A stretch of DNA of 64,000 nt from G963422745 sp963422745 (GCA_963422745.1 OY730477.1:868001-932000), one strand, 5' to 3'. Counted from the first letter of the stretch, positions 16,879-25,587 are shown. Notes: a model not told the origin generated them from the letters alone. Translations and numbers: made by a program.

Positions 16879-17036
16879 CCGTTGCCAGCGAACTTCGCCG
16901 ACGTCACTGGAGCTTCGTCGGGCCTACCACCATCTACGCTTTCCTGCAGGCGATGGGTGTTGTCAACGATCACATAGCTGGCTGCTGCGCCCAAGAAGTG
17001 TGTGTCCGGGAGCGAGGCCGTATGCAGCGTCCTTAG
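16719..17036 (+). repeat. 158-bp tandem duplication of the tag 3' end
   Basis: GACCGTTGCCAGCGAAC occurs at 16719 inside tag and again at 16877, immediately overlapping the tag stop TGA. The second copy (16877-17036) repeats the C-terminal codons with very few changes and ends in TAG instead of TGA. The five-base GACCG at the joint is consistent with a microhomology event. Copy 1 is the functional end; copy 2 is a gene fragment with no start of its own. Confidence 0.92.
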
Positions 17037-17076
17037 ATGCTCGGTTCCTACGATCCGACCATGAGACAATGATCAG

Positions 17077-17120
17077 GTGTTTCAGATTCTGGTGTCGGGT
17101 TCAGATTCTGGTGTCGGGTC
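17077..17120. repeat. 20-bp duplication at the 3' end of the epimerase-like gene
   Basis: TTCAGATTCTGGTGTCGGG is present twice, 20 bp apart, starting near 17080 and 17100. The copy nearer the gene encodes the last codons (RPDTRI, stop at 17101); the other lies beyond the stop. Confidence 0.85.
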
Positions 17121-18195
17121 GCATATACGAGGTTCCCGGTCCTGAGTAAGACAATCCGTATCCGGGTGGAAAACTCCAGTCGATTCGTGGTGGATCGCCG
17201 ACCGCAGCACGCCACCAGTCGATGAGGCGATCTTCATTGGGATAATCAAACGGATCCTCAAGGATCCGCTCGGTTTCACCGCCCGGCGGTGGAGGGTTCT
17301 CCGCCCACCAGCGAGCCGTGCGAGCCACAGCCTCCCGAGCTGGGACCAGATCCCGGTATTTGAGCAGTGACCGGATCAAGGACGTATCAAACACCCGATG
17401 ATGCGAAGTCGGACCCGAGAGCAACGGCCACCCAGGCCGGGCTAGTTCGGCGGGCATCGAAACCAACTCCCAGTCATGGTCGAACTCCGCAGCACAGATC
17501 TCAACGACTTGACGAAGTGTGAGGGTTTCTGTATCAGCCGCATGAAAGATCCGACCCTTAGCCACTTCGGGTTGATCAAGGGCGAGCAACACCACGTGAG
17601 CCAGATTTTCGACATAGCCAAATGAGTTGAGCACCGCGCCGTCATCGGGAACTACAATGTGGGGTCGGCCGTCAAGGATGCGGCGCACGATTGACCACTC
17701 CCGAGGTGCGAGTTGGCGGGGGCCGTAGACGTACGGGTAGCGAAAGTGGGTGGCTTCGGGGATCGTCGTGAACACCAGTTTCTCGGTGCGGGCAATCCGA
17801 TACGACTTCCCGTCGTCGGCCTCATCCGCGGTGGCGGCCGTTTCAGCGGCGGGTACGGCGAGGCCCGCTGGTGTGTGGCGCCAAGGGTCGAAATACCCTC
17901 GCAGAGCCGGACCGCCGCCGATCGAAACGAAATGACCGACCCTGTCCGCGAGCACCTTAGAAATCGTGCGAAGCCGACCGTAGGTGACGATCGCGGCGTC
18001 CCACTCTTCGGCGCCGATCGTCATTGACAGTGCCTGTTCATCGCGTACATCGGTGTGAATGTGGCGCAGATGCATCACCTCAGGCACCTCATGCGCGCCG
18101 CTGTGACACAAGACAACGTCGTGACCACGCGTCTCAAGGCCCGACACAATGGCCGGACCGGTGGGTCCGGTTCCTCCGACTACCAGAACACGCAT
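17101..18195 (-). CDS. NAD-dependent epimerase/dehydratase-like protein
   Basis: This 364-residue protein opens with MRVLVVGGTGPTGPAI, an extended-SDR GGxGxxG dinucleotide loop, followed by HTDVRD and a central RYPYVYGPRQLAPREW segment typical of NAD-dependent epimerases. The catalytic YxxxK is not in its usual place; SYRIARTEK (about 135) may replace it, so the reaction is uncertain. The C-terminal 60 residues are Pro/Trp-rich. The start ATG at 18195 is clear. Its promoter should lie in the 70 bases up to the acyl-CoA synthetase stop, where an inverted repeat is visible. Confidence 0.75.
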   Translation of the reverse strand: MRVLVVGGTGPTGPAIVSGLETRGHDVVLCHSGAHEVPEVMHLRHIHTDVRDEQALSMTIGAEEWDAAIVTYGRLRTISKVLADRVGHFVSIGGGPALRGYFDPWRHTPAGLAVPAAETAATADEADDGKSYRIARTEKLVFTTIPEATHFRYPYVYGPRQLAPREWSIVRRILDGRPHIVVPDDGAVLNSFGYVENLAHVVLLALDQPEVAKGRIFHAADTETLTLRQVVEICAAEFDHDWELVSMPAELARPGWPLLSGPTSHHRVFDTSLIRSLLKYRDLVPAREAVARTARWWAENPPPPGGETERILEDPFDYPNEDRLIDWWRAAVGDPPRIDWSFPPGYGLSYSGPGTSYMRPDTRI

Positions 18196-18201
18196 TCGAT
18201 T

Positions 18202-18227
18202 GACATCAAATTGTTGAATCTGATGTC
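18202..18227. promoter_or_regulatory. Inverted repeat GACATCA-N12-TGATGTC
   Basis: Seven-base perfect arms (18202-18208, 18221-18227) flank an AT-rich centre directly upstream of the epimerase-like gene and just after the acyl-CoA synthetase. It could be an operator or a weak terminator hairpin; neither function is shown. Confidence 0.4.
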
Positions 18228-18266
18228 TGTTGTGCAGCAGTGTTCAACTGGGTTCATGCGGTGTCG

Positions 18267-19814
18267 TCAATCAACTTTCACCCCAACGAACTGTTCGCGG
18301 AGCACCCGCTTGAGTACCTTGCCGGTCGGGTTGCGTGGGATCGTGTCAACGAACCGAACAGCTTTGGGCTGCTTGAACGCGGCCAGCCTTGCGCGGGTGT
18401 GATCCAGCACAGCTTCGGAGGTAACGGCCTCGTCGCCTCGTACCACAACGGCCAAGGGAGACTCCCCCCAGCGTTGCGATTCAATGCCGATCACGGCCAC
18501 CTCGTTGACCCCTTCCAGGGAAAGGATCACGTTCTCAATCTCGGCCGGGTACACATTTTCGCCGCCGGAGATAATCATGTCCTTCACCCGGTCCTGGATG
18601 TAGATGAAGTCGTCCTCGTCGTACACGGCGATGTCGCCTGTCTTGAGCCAGCCGTCCACGATCGTCTCGGCTGTGGCCTCAGAACGGTTCCAGTATCCAA
18701 CCATGATATTGGGTCCACGCAGCAGCACTTCACCGGGTTCATGGGGCCCAACGTCGTTGCCTGCGGAGTCGACGATTCGGACATCGCCGAAGAAGAACGC
18801 CTTGCCTGTGGATCCTGCCCGCTCAAGGGCATCGCGGGGCGAAATCAGACAACCCGGACCGCACGACTCGGTAAGTCCGTAGACTTGGTGGACCTCTATC
18901 CCCATGGACTCGTAGGTTTCGATCAGTGTCTCAGGCACCGGCGCCGCGCCACTCATGACCCAACGCAGGCTGGAATGGTCGTGTTTGGCGGCGTCGTAGG
19001 TGAGCAGCATGAACTGCAACATTGCAGGCACTGCCAACGTGATGGTGATCTTCTCCTCGCCGAAGATCTCCCAGATCCGAACCGGATCAAACTCGCTCAT
19101 GATCACCGCTGTGCCACCGAGGAACAAGGTGGTGAGCATGGGGTTCAAAGCTCCGACGTGGAACATGGGCAAACAGATCAGGTAGCGGTCGTCCCAGCGA
19201 ACATCGGCGGTGGATGCGGCGGTGATCAGCGACCACATGGTGGTGCTGTGGCTGTGCATCACACCCTTGGGAAGACCGGTGGTACCAGAGGTGTACATGA
19301 TGAACAGCAGGTCATCGTCACCGACGGAGATCTCGGGCTCGGTATCGGAGGCTGCGGCCATGACATCCTCAAAACCCTCGGCGAACTCAGGCCGCTCGTC
19401 GGCATCGCCTACATGGATCCAGCGGGTGATGTGGCCACGGTGTACTTCTCGTCCACGGAGTTCAGTCACGATGTCATTGAAGGCACTGCCAAACACCATG
19501 ACGGTGGCGCCCGAATCGGTGAGAATGAAGGACAATTCTTCGGCCACCAAACGCCAGTTGAGAGCGACGATCACAGCACCGGCCTTGGCCGCTCCCAGGA
19601 AGGTCTCCACGAACTCCGGGCCGTTCATCAAAAGGGTGGCAACACGTTCGCCTGCGCCAAGTCCGCCGTCTTGCAGTGCGTTAGCGGCACGATTGACCCT
19701 CGCATTCAGCTCGGGATAGCTGAGACGGCTACCGCTGGTGACGTCGTAGACGGCCTCCGAGCGTGGGCTCAGTTGCGCTCTCTTGGCAATGAATCTGCCA
19801 ATATTGTTCTCCAT
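18267..19814 (-). CDS. Fatty-acid/carboxylate CoA ligase (AMP-binding)
   Basis: This 515-residue ANL-superfamily ligase activates a carboxylic acid through an acyl-AMP. The P-loop LFIMYTSGTTGLPKGVM (about 170), VYGLTESCGPG, the YDEDDFIYIQDRVKDMI hinge and the C-terminal lysine motif PRNPTGKVLKR are all present. I start at ATG 19814 (MENNIGRFIAKR); the frame extends to 19934 but without family resemblance. FadD-type enzymes of this size feed beta-oxidation or steroid side-chain breakdown. A very long antisense frame on the plus strand is a shadow. The chain length preferred is unknown. Confidence 0.9.
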   Translation of the reverse strand: MENNIGRFIAKRAQLSPRSEAVYDVTSGSRLSYPELNARVNRAANALQDGGLGAGERVATLLMNGPEFVETFLGAAKAGAVIVALNWRLVAEELSFILTDSGATVMVFGSAFNDIVTELRGREVHRGHITRWIHVGDADERPEFAEGFEDVMAAASDTEPEISVGDDDLLFIMYTSGTTGLPKGVMHSHSTTMWSLITAASTADVRWDDRYLICLPMFHVGALNPMLTTLFLGGTAVIMSEFDPVRIWEIFGEEKITITLAVPAMLQFMLLTYDAAKHDHSSLRWVMSGAAPVPETLIETYESMGIEVHQVYGLTESCGPGCLISPRDALERAGSTGKAFFFGDVRIVDSAGNDVGPHEPGEVLLRGPNIMVGYWNRSEATAETIVDGWLKTGDIAVYDEDDFIYIQDRVKDMIISGGENVYPAEIENVILSLEGVNEVAVIGIESQRWGESPLAVVVRGDEAVTSEAVLDHTRARLAAFKQPKAVRFVDTIPRNPTGKVLKRVLREQFVGVKVD

Positions 19815-20020
19815 TGCACCGATGGTAGACCCTTGAGCACGACGACATTCACCGGGTTCATCAACGGAGCACAAAGTGCCAACCTTGAAGCCCTGCGGAA
19901 TCCCATCAATTGGCGCACAAAGTGGAACCAGCATCGGTCGCCGCTTGAACGGGTCTAATCCAAAACAGCAAGCAGCCTGTCCTCAGATTACGAACAGCCC
20001 GCCCTTTGAATTACAAGCTC
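19815..20020. other. Intergenic gap with a short direct repeat
   Basis: GGAGCACAAAGTGCCAACC and TGGCGCACAAAGTGGAACC occur 45 bp apart (from about 19866 and 19911). No gene, terminator or clear promoter is visible in this gap. Confidence 0.5.
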
Positions 20021-21145
20021 TCAGAGCTTGCCAAGGATTCGCTCTGCGAATTCGAAAGTATGACGAGGGCTAACCATTGCATGCTGGGAGCCCGCGTGAA
20101 GGTCTCGGTAGCAGCGCTGAAAGGCGCTATCACGCAGGACCTTGGTTCCCAGGTGCAGGTACAGATCTTGTAGTGCGCGGATGCCCTGCTGGTGAAGATA
20201 CGTCGTAGCCTGCCGTGCTTCGCTTTCTGCGACAGGGTCCGCAGGGTCGCCTGCCAACACACGCTGCTCGGCACGACCAAAGGCGGCTCGAATCCAGCCC
20301 TCCGCCGAGCGCAGCGTTGATTCGGCCATGGCCAGGTCGTACTGAAATCGCGGGTCGTCCGCTACCGTGCCCGTCCCGGCCATGCGTCGGCATTCAATCG
20401 CAACCGCTGCCGCCTCGTCGATCGCCCTACGTATCACACCCATGCACCAGCCTGCATGACCGACCTCGGTTAGGCACAATACCCCGAGGTCATACATCGA
20501 CCCGCCTCGGTGGCGGGTGAATCCGCCGAAACTGAACGTCTGTTCCACCGGTACGAGGCTGTCGATTGTGTAATCGTAAGAAGCTGTGCTGCGCAACCCC
20601 ATCACATCCCAGTTTCCTGTGATCACCACCTCGTCGTTGGGGACAACCGCGAACACATAATCGACGTCGACGCCGTCGGGAGGCTGGGTGAACGAACCGC
20701 AGCCAACCCATTGGGCGTTGTTGATACCTGATCCGAAGTTGTACTTTCCGTTGATCTGGTATGCGCTGAAGTCCTCGGTAGGGATAGCGATGCCGTTTGG
20801 GGCGAACTGACCGGCCACGATCGGCACACGATCACCCTCGAACATCTTGGCCGCGAACACCTCGGGGCAGTAGGCACCGAAGTAGCAAGCCGCCGTCGAC
20901 GCTGCCATCACCACCCAACCCGCAGAGCCATCCGCGCGAGCGATCTCAGAGAACACGTCAAGGGAGTCGGCGATGCCGTATTCGGAACCGCCCACGTCTC
21001 GCGGGACCATGGTGCCGTACAGGCCCGCTGCGTGACAGGCTTCCACTGCCTTGTCGGTCATCGGTAGGTTGTCGGCTTCCGCCCGGGCACCTTCGGCATC
21101 AAGCAGCGAGGCCACATCGCGGGCAGCTTCGAGCAGTTCGTTCAT
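20021..21145 (-). CDS. Acyl-CoA dehydrogenase-fold flavoprotein (HsaA-like)
   Basis: This 374-residue protein has the acyl-CoA dehydrogenase fold. An N-terminal helical domain with VPRDVGGSEYGIADSLDVFSEIARADGSAGW is followed by a middle beta-domain (GVDVDYVFAVVPNDEVVI) and a C-terminal helical domain ending FQRCYRDLHAGSQHAMVSPRHTFEFAE. That ending resembles two-component flavin monooxygenases such as HsaA more than true dehydrogenases, which would end with the catalytic glutamate loop. ATG 21145 was chosen; the frame opens at 21211. An oxygenase would need a separate flavin reductase, which is not adjacent. Substrate unknown, perhaps a steroid or aromatic. Confidence 0.75.
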   Translation of the reverse strand: MNELLEAARDVASLLDAEGARAEADNLPMTDKAVEACHAAGLYGTMVPRDVGGSEYGIADSLDVFSEIARADGSAGWVVMAASTAACYFGAYCPEVFAAKMFEGDRVPIVAGQFAPNGIAIPTEDFSAYQINGKYNFGSGINNAQWVGCGSFTQPPDGVDVDYVFAVVPNDEVVITGNWDVMGLRSTASYDYTIDSLVPVEQTFSFGGFTRHRGGSMYDLGVLCLTEVGHAGWCMGVIRRAIDEAAAVAIECRRMAGTGTVADDPRFQYDLAMAESTLRSAEGWIRAAFGRAEQRVLAGDPADPVAESEARQATTYLHQQGIRALQDLYLHLGTKVLRDSAFQRCYRDLHAGSQHAMVSPRHTFEFAERILGKL

Positions 21146-21239
21146 CACTAGATAATGACGAACGCGTAGTTCGTCATACCAATCCACACGCACGTGGCAA
21201 GCGATCCGCAAACGAGCAGGGTGCAGGTGCCGCAGGCCT

Positions 21240-21490
21240 GGTCAATACCGATCGGGCTGGCTCTACTCGTTGTATGCGCTGTGTTCGCGGTGCGCCTAGC
21301 CGACCGCACCATCACCGTGGCATCAGATCGAGCTGGATCTATTCGTTGAACTCGTTGTAGTGGTGCTGTGGCGGGCCGATTGCGCTATCACCGTGGCATC
21401 AGATCTGTCTAGCTCCATTCGTTGAACTCGTTGTTGTGGTGCTGTGGCGGGCTGATCGCACCATCGCGGAGGCACCAAATCGGCTGGATT
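21240..21490. repeat. 76-bp degenerate tandem repeat between divergent genes
   Basis: The segment ATCACCGTGGCATCAGATC.. recurs at 21311 and 21387 and in decayed form at 21463 (76-bp pitch), each with TTCGTTGAACTCGTTGT and GGTGCTGTGGCGGGC. A more decayed copy precedes at about 21250. The array fills the divergent gap between the flavoprotein and thiolase-like genes, where both promoters should be. Confidence 0.85.
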
Positions 21491-21524
21491 CGACGTGGCT
21501 GTAGGTATCGGTCACCATCGCGCC

Positions 21525-22988
21525 ATGATGGTGCAAGACCCGGTGCTGGTAGGGGCATCCGCGGTTGCGCAGACCCCGCAGAGACCCGGCGACGGTGTTA
21601 GCTGCGCTGATCTGCTGTGCGAAGCGGCTCGCAAGGCGGTGCTTGACAGCGGCGTGGCCAGGTTGGGTGAACTGGTTGACTTGGTCCTCGTCACCCGTGG
21701 TCTGTCGATGTTGACCGATGGCGCGGGCCGGATCGCCGCGACCATCGGAGCGACCCAGGCGACAGCGGTGGCTTATGAAGTCGGAATCCCTCAGCAGACA
21801 CCGATCAACCGGGCGATTCGTGCTGTGCAAACCGGTGAGGCTCGAGCGGTGGTCGTAGCAGGAGCCGAGACCAAACGACGAGACGACCTCGCAAGGCGAG
21901 CCGGTGTGCCCTCTACAGCGGAATCCCCCTTTGCCGGTCACCCCGACGAACTGATCGCGCCGTCCGGGGAAATCGTCGCCAGTGCCGAAATCACCGCTGG
22001 TGCCGTTGTGCCTGTGTTGCAGTACGCCATGATCGACTCGGCCAGACGAAGGGCGTTGCGGTGGTCACTCGAGGCACACCGCAACGACATTGCATCGTTG
22101 TGGGCGGATTTCAACACCGTGGCAGGGACCAACCCTGCGGCGGCGTTCCCGGATCCCATGTCCGCCACCGAGCTACGAACTCCGTCATCGAACAATCGCC
22201 TGCTTGCGTTTCCTTACAACAAGTGGCACAGCACCCAGTGGGCGGTGGATCAAGCTGCGGCGTTCGTGGTGACCTCGTCGAAGGTCGCCGATGATCTCGG
22301 TATCGACTCCGAGCGCCGTGTGTTTCCCCACGTAGCGCTCGAGTCGTCGCATGCTGTTTCGTTGAGTCGTCGAGCTGAACTGCACCGCTGGCCTGCGATG
22401 GAGGTACTCGGCGCACACGCATCCGAGCATCTGCAGCGGCCGTTGTCGGCTGTGGAACACGTTGAGCTCTATTCCTGTTTTCCCGCTGCGGTGCGCGTTC
22501 AGCAAACCGAACTCGGCCTCGGGCCGGATCGACCGGCCACAATCACCGGGGGCATGACCTTTGCGGGTGGTCCGTTCAATAACTTTGTGTTTCAGGCCAC
22601 GGTGGCGATGGTCGAGAGGTTGCGCAGCGAACCCGGCACCTTCGGGCTGGTGACGGCGGTGAGCGGATTGCTTACCAAACCGGGGCTCGGTGTCTGGAGT
22701 ACGGAGCCACCGGTGAATGCTCCGGTTGTGGGTGATCTGGCCGATCAGGCAGCGCAGTCCACGGCCGTCTTGGACGTTGACGATGATCCCGACGACGAAG
22801 GGGTGATAGCCACCTACAGCGTGGTACCGGTGGGTGATGAGCTGGGCCGGGTCGTTGCGATCGTTGATCTCAACGATGGCGTTAGAGCGGTTGGCTCGAT
22901 CACCGACTCAGACTTCGCCCGTACCGGCATGGACGTTGACCTCATCGGTATGCGGGTGAGGGTGCGTGACAAGTCCTTGTTGGTGTGA
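21525..22988 (+). CDS. Thiolase-like protein lacking catalytic residues, with C-terminal extra domain
   Basis: This 487-residue protein follows the thiolase fold (LVGASAVAQTP, ADLLCEAARKAVLDSG, AVVVAGAET) but differs at both active-site positions. The usual Cys near residue 90 is replaced in GIPQQTPINRAIRAVQTG, and the GHP-GAS histidine segment reads GGMTFAGGPFNNF. The last ~90 residues form a beta-rich domain (VIATYSVVPVGDELGRVVAIV..), as in thiolase-like proteins with an added OB-type domain. A structural partner or acyl-CoA hydrolase/aldolase role is possible; true thiolysis is doubtful. ATG 21525 is taken over the GTG at 21495. Confidence 0.75.
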   Translation: MMVQDPVLVGASAVAQTPQRPGDGVSCADLLCEAARKAVLDSGVARLGELVDLVLVTRGLSMLTDGAGRIAATIGATQATAVAYEVGIPQQTPINRAIRAVQTGEARAVVVAGAETKRRDDLARRAGVPSTAESPFAGHPDELIAPSGEIVASAEITAGAVVPVLQYAMIDSARRRALRWSLEAHRNDIASLWADFNTVAGTNPAAAFPDPMSATELRTPSSNNRLLAFPYNKWHSTQWAVDQAAAFVVTSSKVADDLGIDSERRVFPHVALESSHAVSLSRRAELHRWPAMEVLGAHASEHLQRPLSAVEHVELYSCFPAAVRVQQTELGLGPDRPATITGGMTFAGGPFNNFVFQATVAMVERLRSEPGTFGLVTAVSGLLTKPGLGVWSTEPPVNAPVVGDLADQAAQSTAVLDVDDDPDDEGVIATYSVVPVGDELGRVVAIVDLNDGVRAVGSITDSDFARTGMDVDLIGMRVRVRDKSLLV

Positions 22989-23165
22989 TCAGCTCGCCGA
23001 ACATTGCATGACGCGAAACCCCTTTTTGCGCACAGTCATGCGGAATGGCTGTGCGGGTTTCTAGCGAACAGTGCATGACGCGAAACCCCTCTGCGCTGAG
23101 GGTGGTTGTTGAGGACGGCTGTGATCAACTCGCCGAATAGTGCATGACGCGAAACCCTCTGCAGC
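22980..23165. repeat. 67-69-bp pitch array anchored at the thiolase-like stop codon
   Basis: GCATGACGCGAAACCC occurs at 23006, 23073 and 23142. Copies 1 and 3 are preceded by GTGATCAgCTCGCCGAA, and copy 1 starts in the stop codon of the thiolase-like gene (22986-22988). The stretches between the ~35-nt repeats are unrelated to each other. The gap lies between convergent genes. Confidence 0.8.
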
Positions 23166-23180
23166 TTCTTGGGCTGGGCG

Positions 23181-23360
23181 CGATCAGGGTGGCTCAGGTC
23201 ACGCCGAGTTCGGCCATCCGGTCGTGTACACGCTCACGTTCGTCGTCGATCAGGAGCGCCTGTAAGGGTACCCCTGAGTGCGATCAGGGTGGTTCAGGTC
23301 ACGCCGAGTTCGGCCATCCGGTCGTGTACACGCTCACGTTCGTCGTCAATCCGGGTGGTG
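23181..23360. repeat. 100-bp tandem duplication of the MBL-hydrolase 3' end
   Basis: CGATCAGGGTGGcTCAGGTC begins at 23181 and again at 23281. The second copy runs into the functional C-terminal codons of the MBL hydrolase (stop at 23294-23296); the first is a fragment beyond the stop that repeats about 70 bases of coding end nearly unchanged. Confidence 0.88.
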
Positions 23361-23929
23361 TCTCCATGACCGGTGTGCACGACGGTATCGCCGGGCAGTG
23401 TTAGCAGTCGATCACGTATTGAACGCAGGATCGTCGGTTCATCGCTGAAACTTCGGCCCGTGGCGCCGGGACCACCGCAGAACAGGGTGTCGCCACTCAT
23501 CACCCGGCTCGCTTCGCGGTCAAAGAAGCAACAACAGCCAGGTGAGTGACCCGGCGTGTGTATCACCGTCATCTTGTGGCGCCCTGCAGCGAGGACGGTT
23601 CCGGCGACAAGATCGCCGTCGGGCGTGCTGTCGGGGTACACCACATCCCAAAGCATCCGATCGGCGGGATGCAGCAATACCGGGGCGTCCACAGCATCAC
23701 GCAGCGCTTCGGCAGCGTTGATGTGGTCGTTGTGGCCGTGGGTCAACACAATTGCTACGACCTTTCGTCCGCCGATTGCATCAACGATCGGTCGATGGTC
23801 ATGAGCCGCATCAAAGATCATCACCTCTCTGTGATCGCCGACAAGCCAGTTGTTGTTGGTTACCTCCCACTCGCCGCCGTCAAGCGCAAAGATCCCGTCG
23901 GTTGTCACGAGCTCTATGGGCACGAGCAC
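23294..23929 (-). CDS. MBL-fold hydrolase, S-formylmycothiol pathway partner
   Basis: This 211-residue metallo-beta-lactamase-fold hydrolase has the metal ligands in LTHGHNDHI, HTPGHSPG, SGDTLF and VHTGHG. It starts 40 bases after the mycothiol-dependent formaldehyde dehydrogenase, the gene order found in other actinobacteria (as Rv2259-Rv2260). The likely job is hydrolysis of S-formylmycothiol to formate and mycothiol; this comes from context and has not been shown here. The GTG at 23929 overlaps a GGGAG that would better serve a GTG two codons later, so the start is uncertain by two residues. Confidence 0.85.
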   Translation of the reverse strand: MLVPIELVTTDGIFALDGGEWEVTNNNWLVGDHREVMIFDAAHDHRPIVDAIGGRKVVAIVLTHGHNDHINAAEALRDAVDAPVLLHPADRMLWDVVYPDSTPDGDLVAGTVLAAGRHKMTVIHTPGHSPGCCCFFDREASRVMSGDTLFCGGPGATGRSFSDEPTILRSIRDRLLTLPGDTVVHTGHGDTTRIDDERERVHDRMAELGVT

Positions 23930-23969
23930 TCCCTGGCGACACTCGATTGTGGCATTGCCCGTTCGCCGG

Positions 23970-25061
23970 TCACGAGTCGATCATCACGACGGAGCGCAGC
24001 ACATCACCGCGCTCCATCTTGCGAAACGCCTCCTCAACCCCATCTAGGGGTATGCGTTCAGAGACGAAGCCGTCCAAATCCAGTCTGCCCTGCAGGTAGA
24101 GGTCAATCAGCATGGGAAAGTCACGGCTCGGGAGGCAGTCTCCGTACCAGCTCGACTTCAGGTCACCTCCTCTGCCGAACAACTCAATGAAGGGAAGTTC
24201 GATCGTCATGTCGGGGCGAGGAACACCGACAAGCACGACCGTGCCAGCAAGGTCTCGGGCCTCGAAGCACTGCTTGTAGACCTCCGGCAGGCCAATTGCC
24301 TCAATGGCGACGTTCACCCCAAAACCGCCGCTTATCTCCCGGATCTTCTCCACCGCGTTTTCTTCGGTTGAGTTGACTGTGTGGGTGGCACCGAAACCAC
24401 GCGCCAACTTGAGCTTCCGGTCATCAATATCCACAGCAACGATTGTCGACGCGCCAGCTAGTTTCGATCCGACGATTGCGGCATTGCCCACCCCGCCGCA
24501 ACCGAATACAGCTACCGAGTCGCCCCGGCTCACGCCTCCGGTGTTGATAGCGGCACCGATACCGGCCATCACACCGCATCCAAGCAGGCCAGCCGTATCC
24601 GGAGAAGCCGCAGGGTTTACCTTGGTGCACTGGCCGGAGGCGACGAGGGTCTTGTCCGCGAAGGCACCGATACCGAGAGCCGGTGACAGCAAAGTCCCGT
24701 CTTCCAAGCTCATTTTTTGTTGCGCATTGTGGGTGCTGAAGCAGATGTGGGGCTTGCCTTTGAGACAGCTACGGCACTGGCCGCACACAGCACGCCAGTT
24801 GAGGATCACGAAGTCTCCGGGAGCTACATCGGTGACTTCCTCGCCGACCGATTCGACGATGCCGCTGGCCTCATGGCCCAATAGGAACGGAAAATCGTCG
24901 TTGATTCCTCCTTCTCGGTAGTGCAGGTCGGTGTGGCACACGCCGCATGCCTTGATGGCAACCACCGCCTCGCCTGGACCCGGGTCCGGGATCACGATGT
25001 TGTGGATCGCTACCTCGGCGTCTTTGCTCATCGCAACAACGCCCCTGACGGTTTGTGGCAT
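23970..25061 (-). CDS. mscR: S-(hydroxymethyl)mycothiol dehydrogenase
   Basis: This 363-residue zinc alcohol dehydrogenase oxidises the mycothiol-formaldehyde adduct with NAD. ACGVCHTDLHYREGG (catalytic Cys42), FLLGHEASGIVE (His) and the structural zinc set CGQCRSCLKGKPHIC are complete. CFSTHNAQQKMSLEDGT..LSPALGIGAFA is characteristic of this mycothiol-specific branch (EC 1.1.1.306), and the NAD loop is VFGCGGVGNAAI. With ino1 near 5 kb this indicates a mycothiol-using cell. The MBL hydrolase follows in the same direction. Start ATG 25061. Confidence 0.92.
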   Translation of the reverse strand: MPQTVRGVVAMSKDAEVAIHNIVIPDPGPGEAVVAIKACGVCHTDLHYREGGINDDFPFLLGHEASGIVESVGEEVTDVAPGDFVILNWRAVCGQCRSCLKGKPHICFSTHNAQQKMSLEDGTLLSPALGIGAFADKTLVASGQCTKVNPAASPDTAGLLGCGVMAGIGAAINTGGVSRGDSVAVFGCGGVGNAAIVGSKLAGASTIVAVDIDDRKLKLARGFGATHTVNSTEENAVEKIREISGGFGVNVAIEAIGLPEVYKQCFEARDLAGTVVLVGVPRPDMTIELPFIELFGRGGDLKSSWYGDCLPSRDFPMLIDLYLQGRLDLDGFVSERIPLDGVEEAFRKMERGDVLRSVVMIDS

Positions 25062-25242
25062 CTCAATGTCTCCTATGTATGTGCTATCGAGTCTCGCTGC
25101 GGCCTGTTTCGGTGGCCGGACGCCCCAGATTGAAACGCCAGCGGAGGCCCCGCTGCAAGGTTAGTCGGCGATGATTCGCAGAGATGTCGCTTCGTCACCG
25201 GTACTGTGCGCCCTGGCTGACTCATTCAACTCCGCCAGAATT

Positions 25243-25296
25243 GAGTTGCCTGTGGGTGTTGAGTTGCCTGTGCGTGTTGAGTTGCCTGTGAGTGTT
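25243..25296. repeat. 18-bp tandem repeat x3
   Basis: GAGTTGCCTGTGGGTGTT recurs at 25243, 25261 and 25279 with one or two changes each. It lies between the mscR start and the end of the RHH gene; nothing else is apparent in 25062-25330. Confidence 0.85.
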
Positions 25297-25330
25297 GTGG
25301 TGGTTGCTTACCAGTTGAGTGCTGCCCCGA

Positions 25331-25561
25331 CTAGTCCGTATCTTGGCGAAGCCGCCCGGCTTCCAGCGCTGCCTTTCGCAACAGATATTCAATATGGGCG
25401 TTGAGGGAACGGAGTTCGTCCGCGGCCCAACGCTCAAGCGCAGCATGAACGTCGGGGCTAATGCGAAGAGGGAAACTCTTACGTATTCTGGGCACTTCGA
25501 TGGGGGCGAAATGGTGAACGAATAGATGAGATGGGGGAGAGGACGAGCGATTCCGGGGCAC
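25331..25561 (-). CDS. Arc-type ribbon-helix-helix protein
   Basis: This 76-residue protein has a ribbon-helix-helix core in its C-terminal half: RKSFPLRISPDVHAALERWA, then ADELRSLNAHIEYLLRKAAL, matching Arc/HicB-like DNA-binding dimers. GTG 25561 gives the full frame; GTG 25495 would give just the core. It follows the SPFH gene by 26 bases on the same strand, a frequent pairing in actinobacteria, and may autoregulate the pair. No ribosome site distinguishes the two starts. Confidence 0.75.
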   Translation of the reverse strand: MPRNRSSSPPSHLFVHHFAPIEVPRIRKSFPLRISPDVHAALERWAADELRSLNAHIEYLLRKAALEAGRLRQDTD

Positions 25562-25587
25562 AACCGCCGGATGTCCAACCCCAACGA

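Noticed and set aside
16877..17036. Second DNA glycosylase gene
   Set aside because: It is only a tandem copy of the tag 3' end without a start or the N-terminal zinc ligands.
18240..19958. 572-codon plus-strand frame antisense to the acyl-CoA synthetase
   Set aside because: Long shadow frame in high-GC DNA; the minus strand has all AMP-binding motifs and the plus frame has none.
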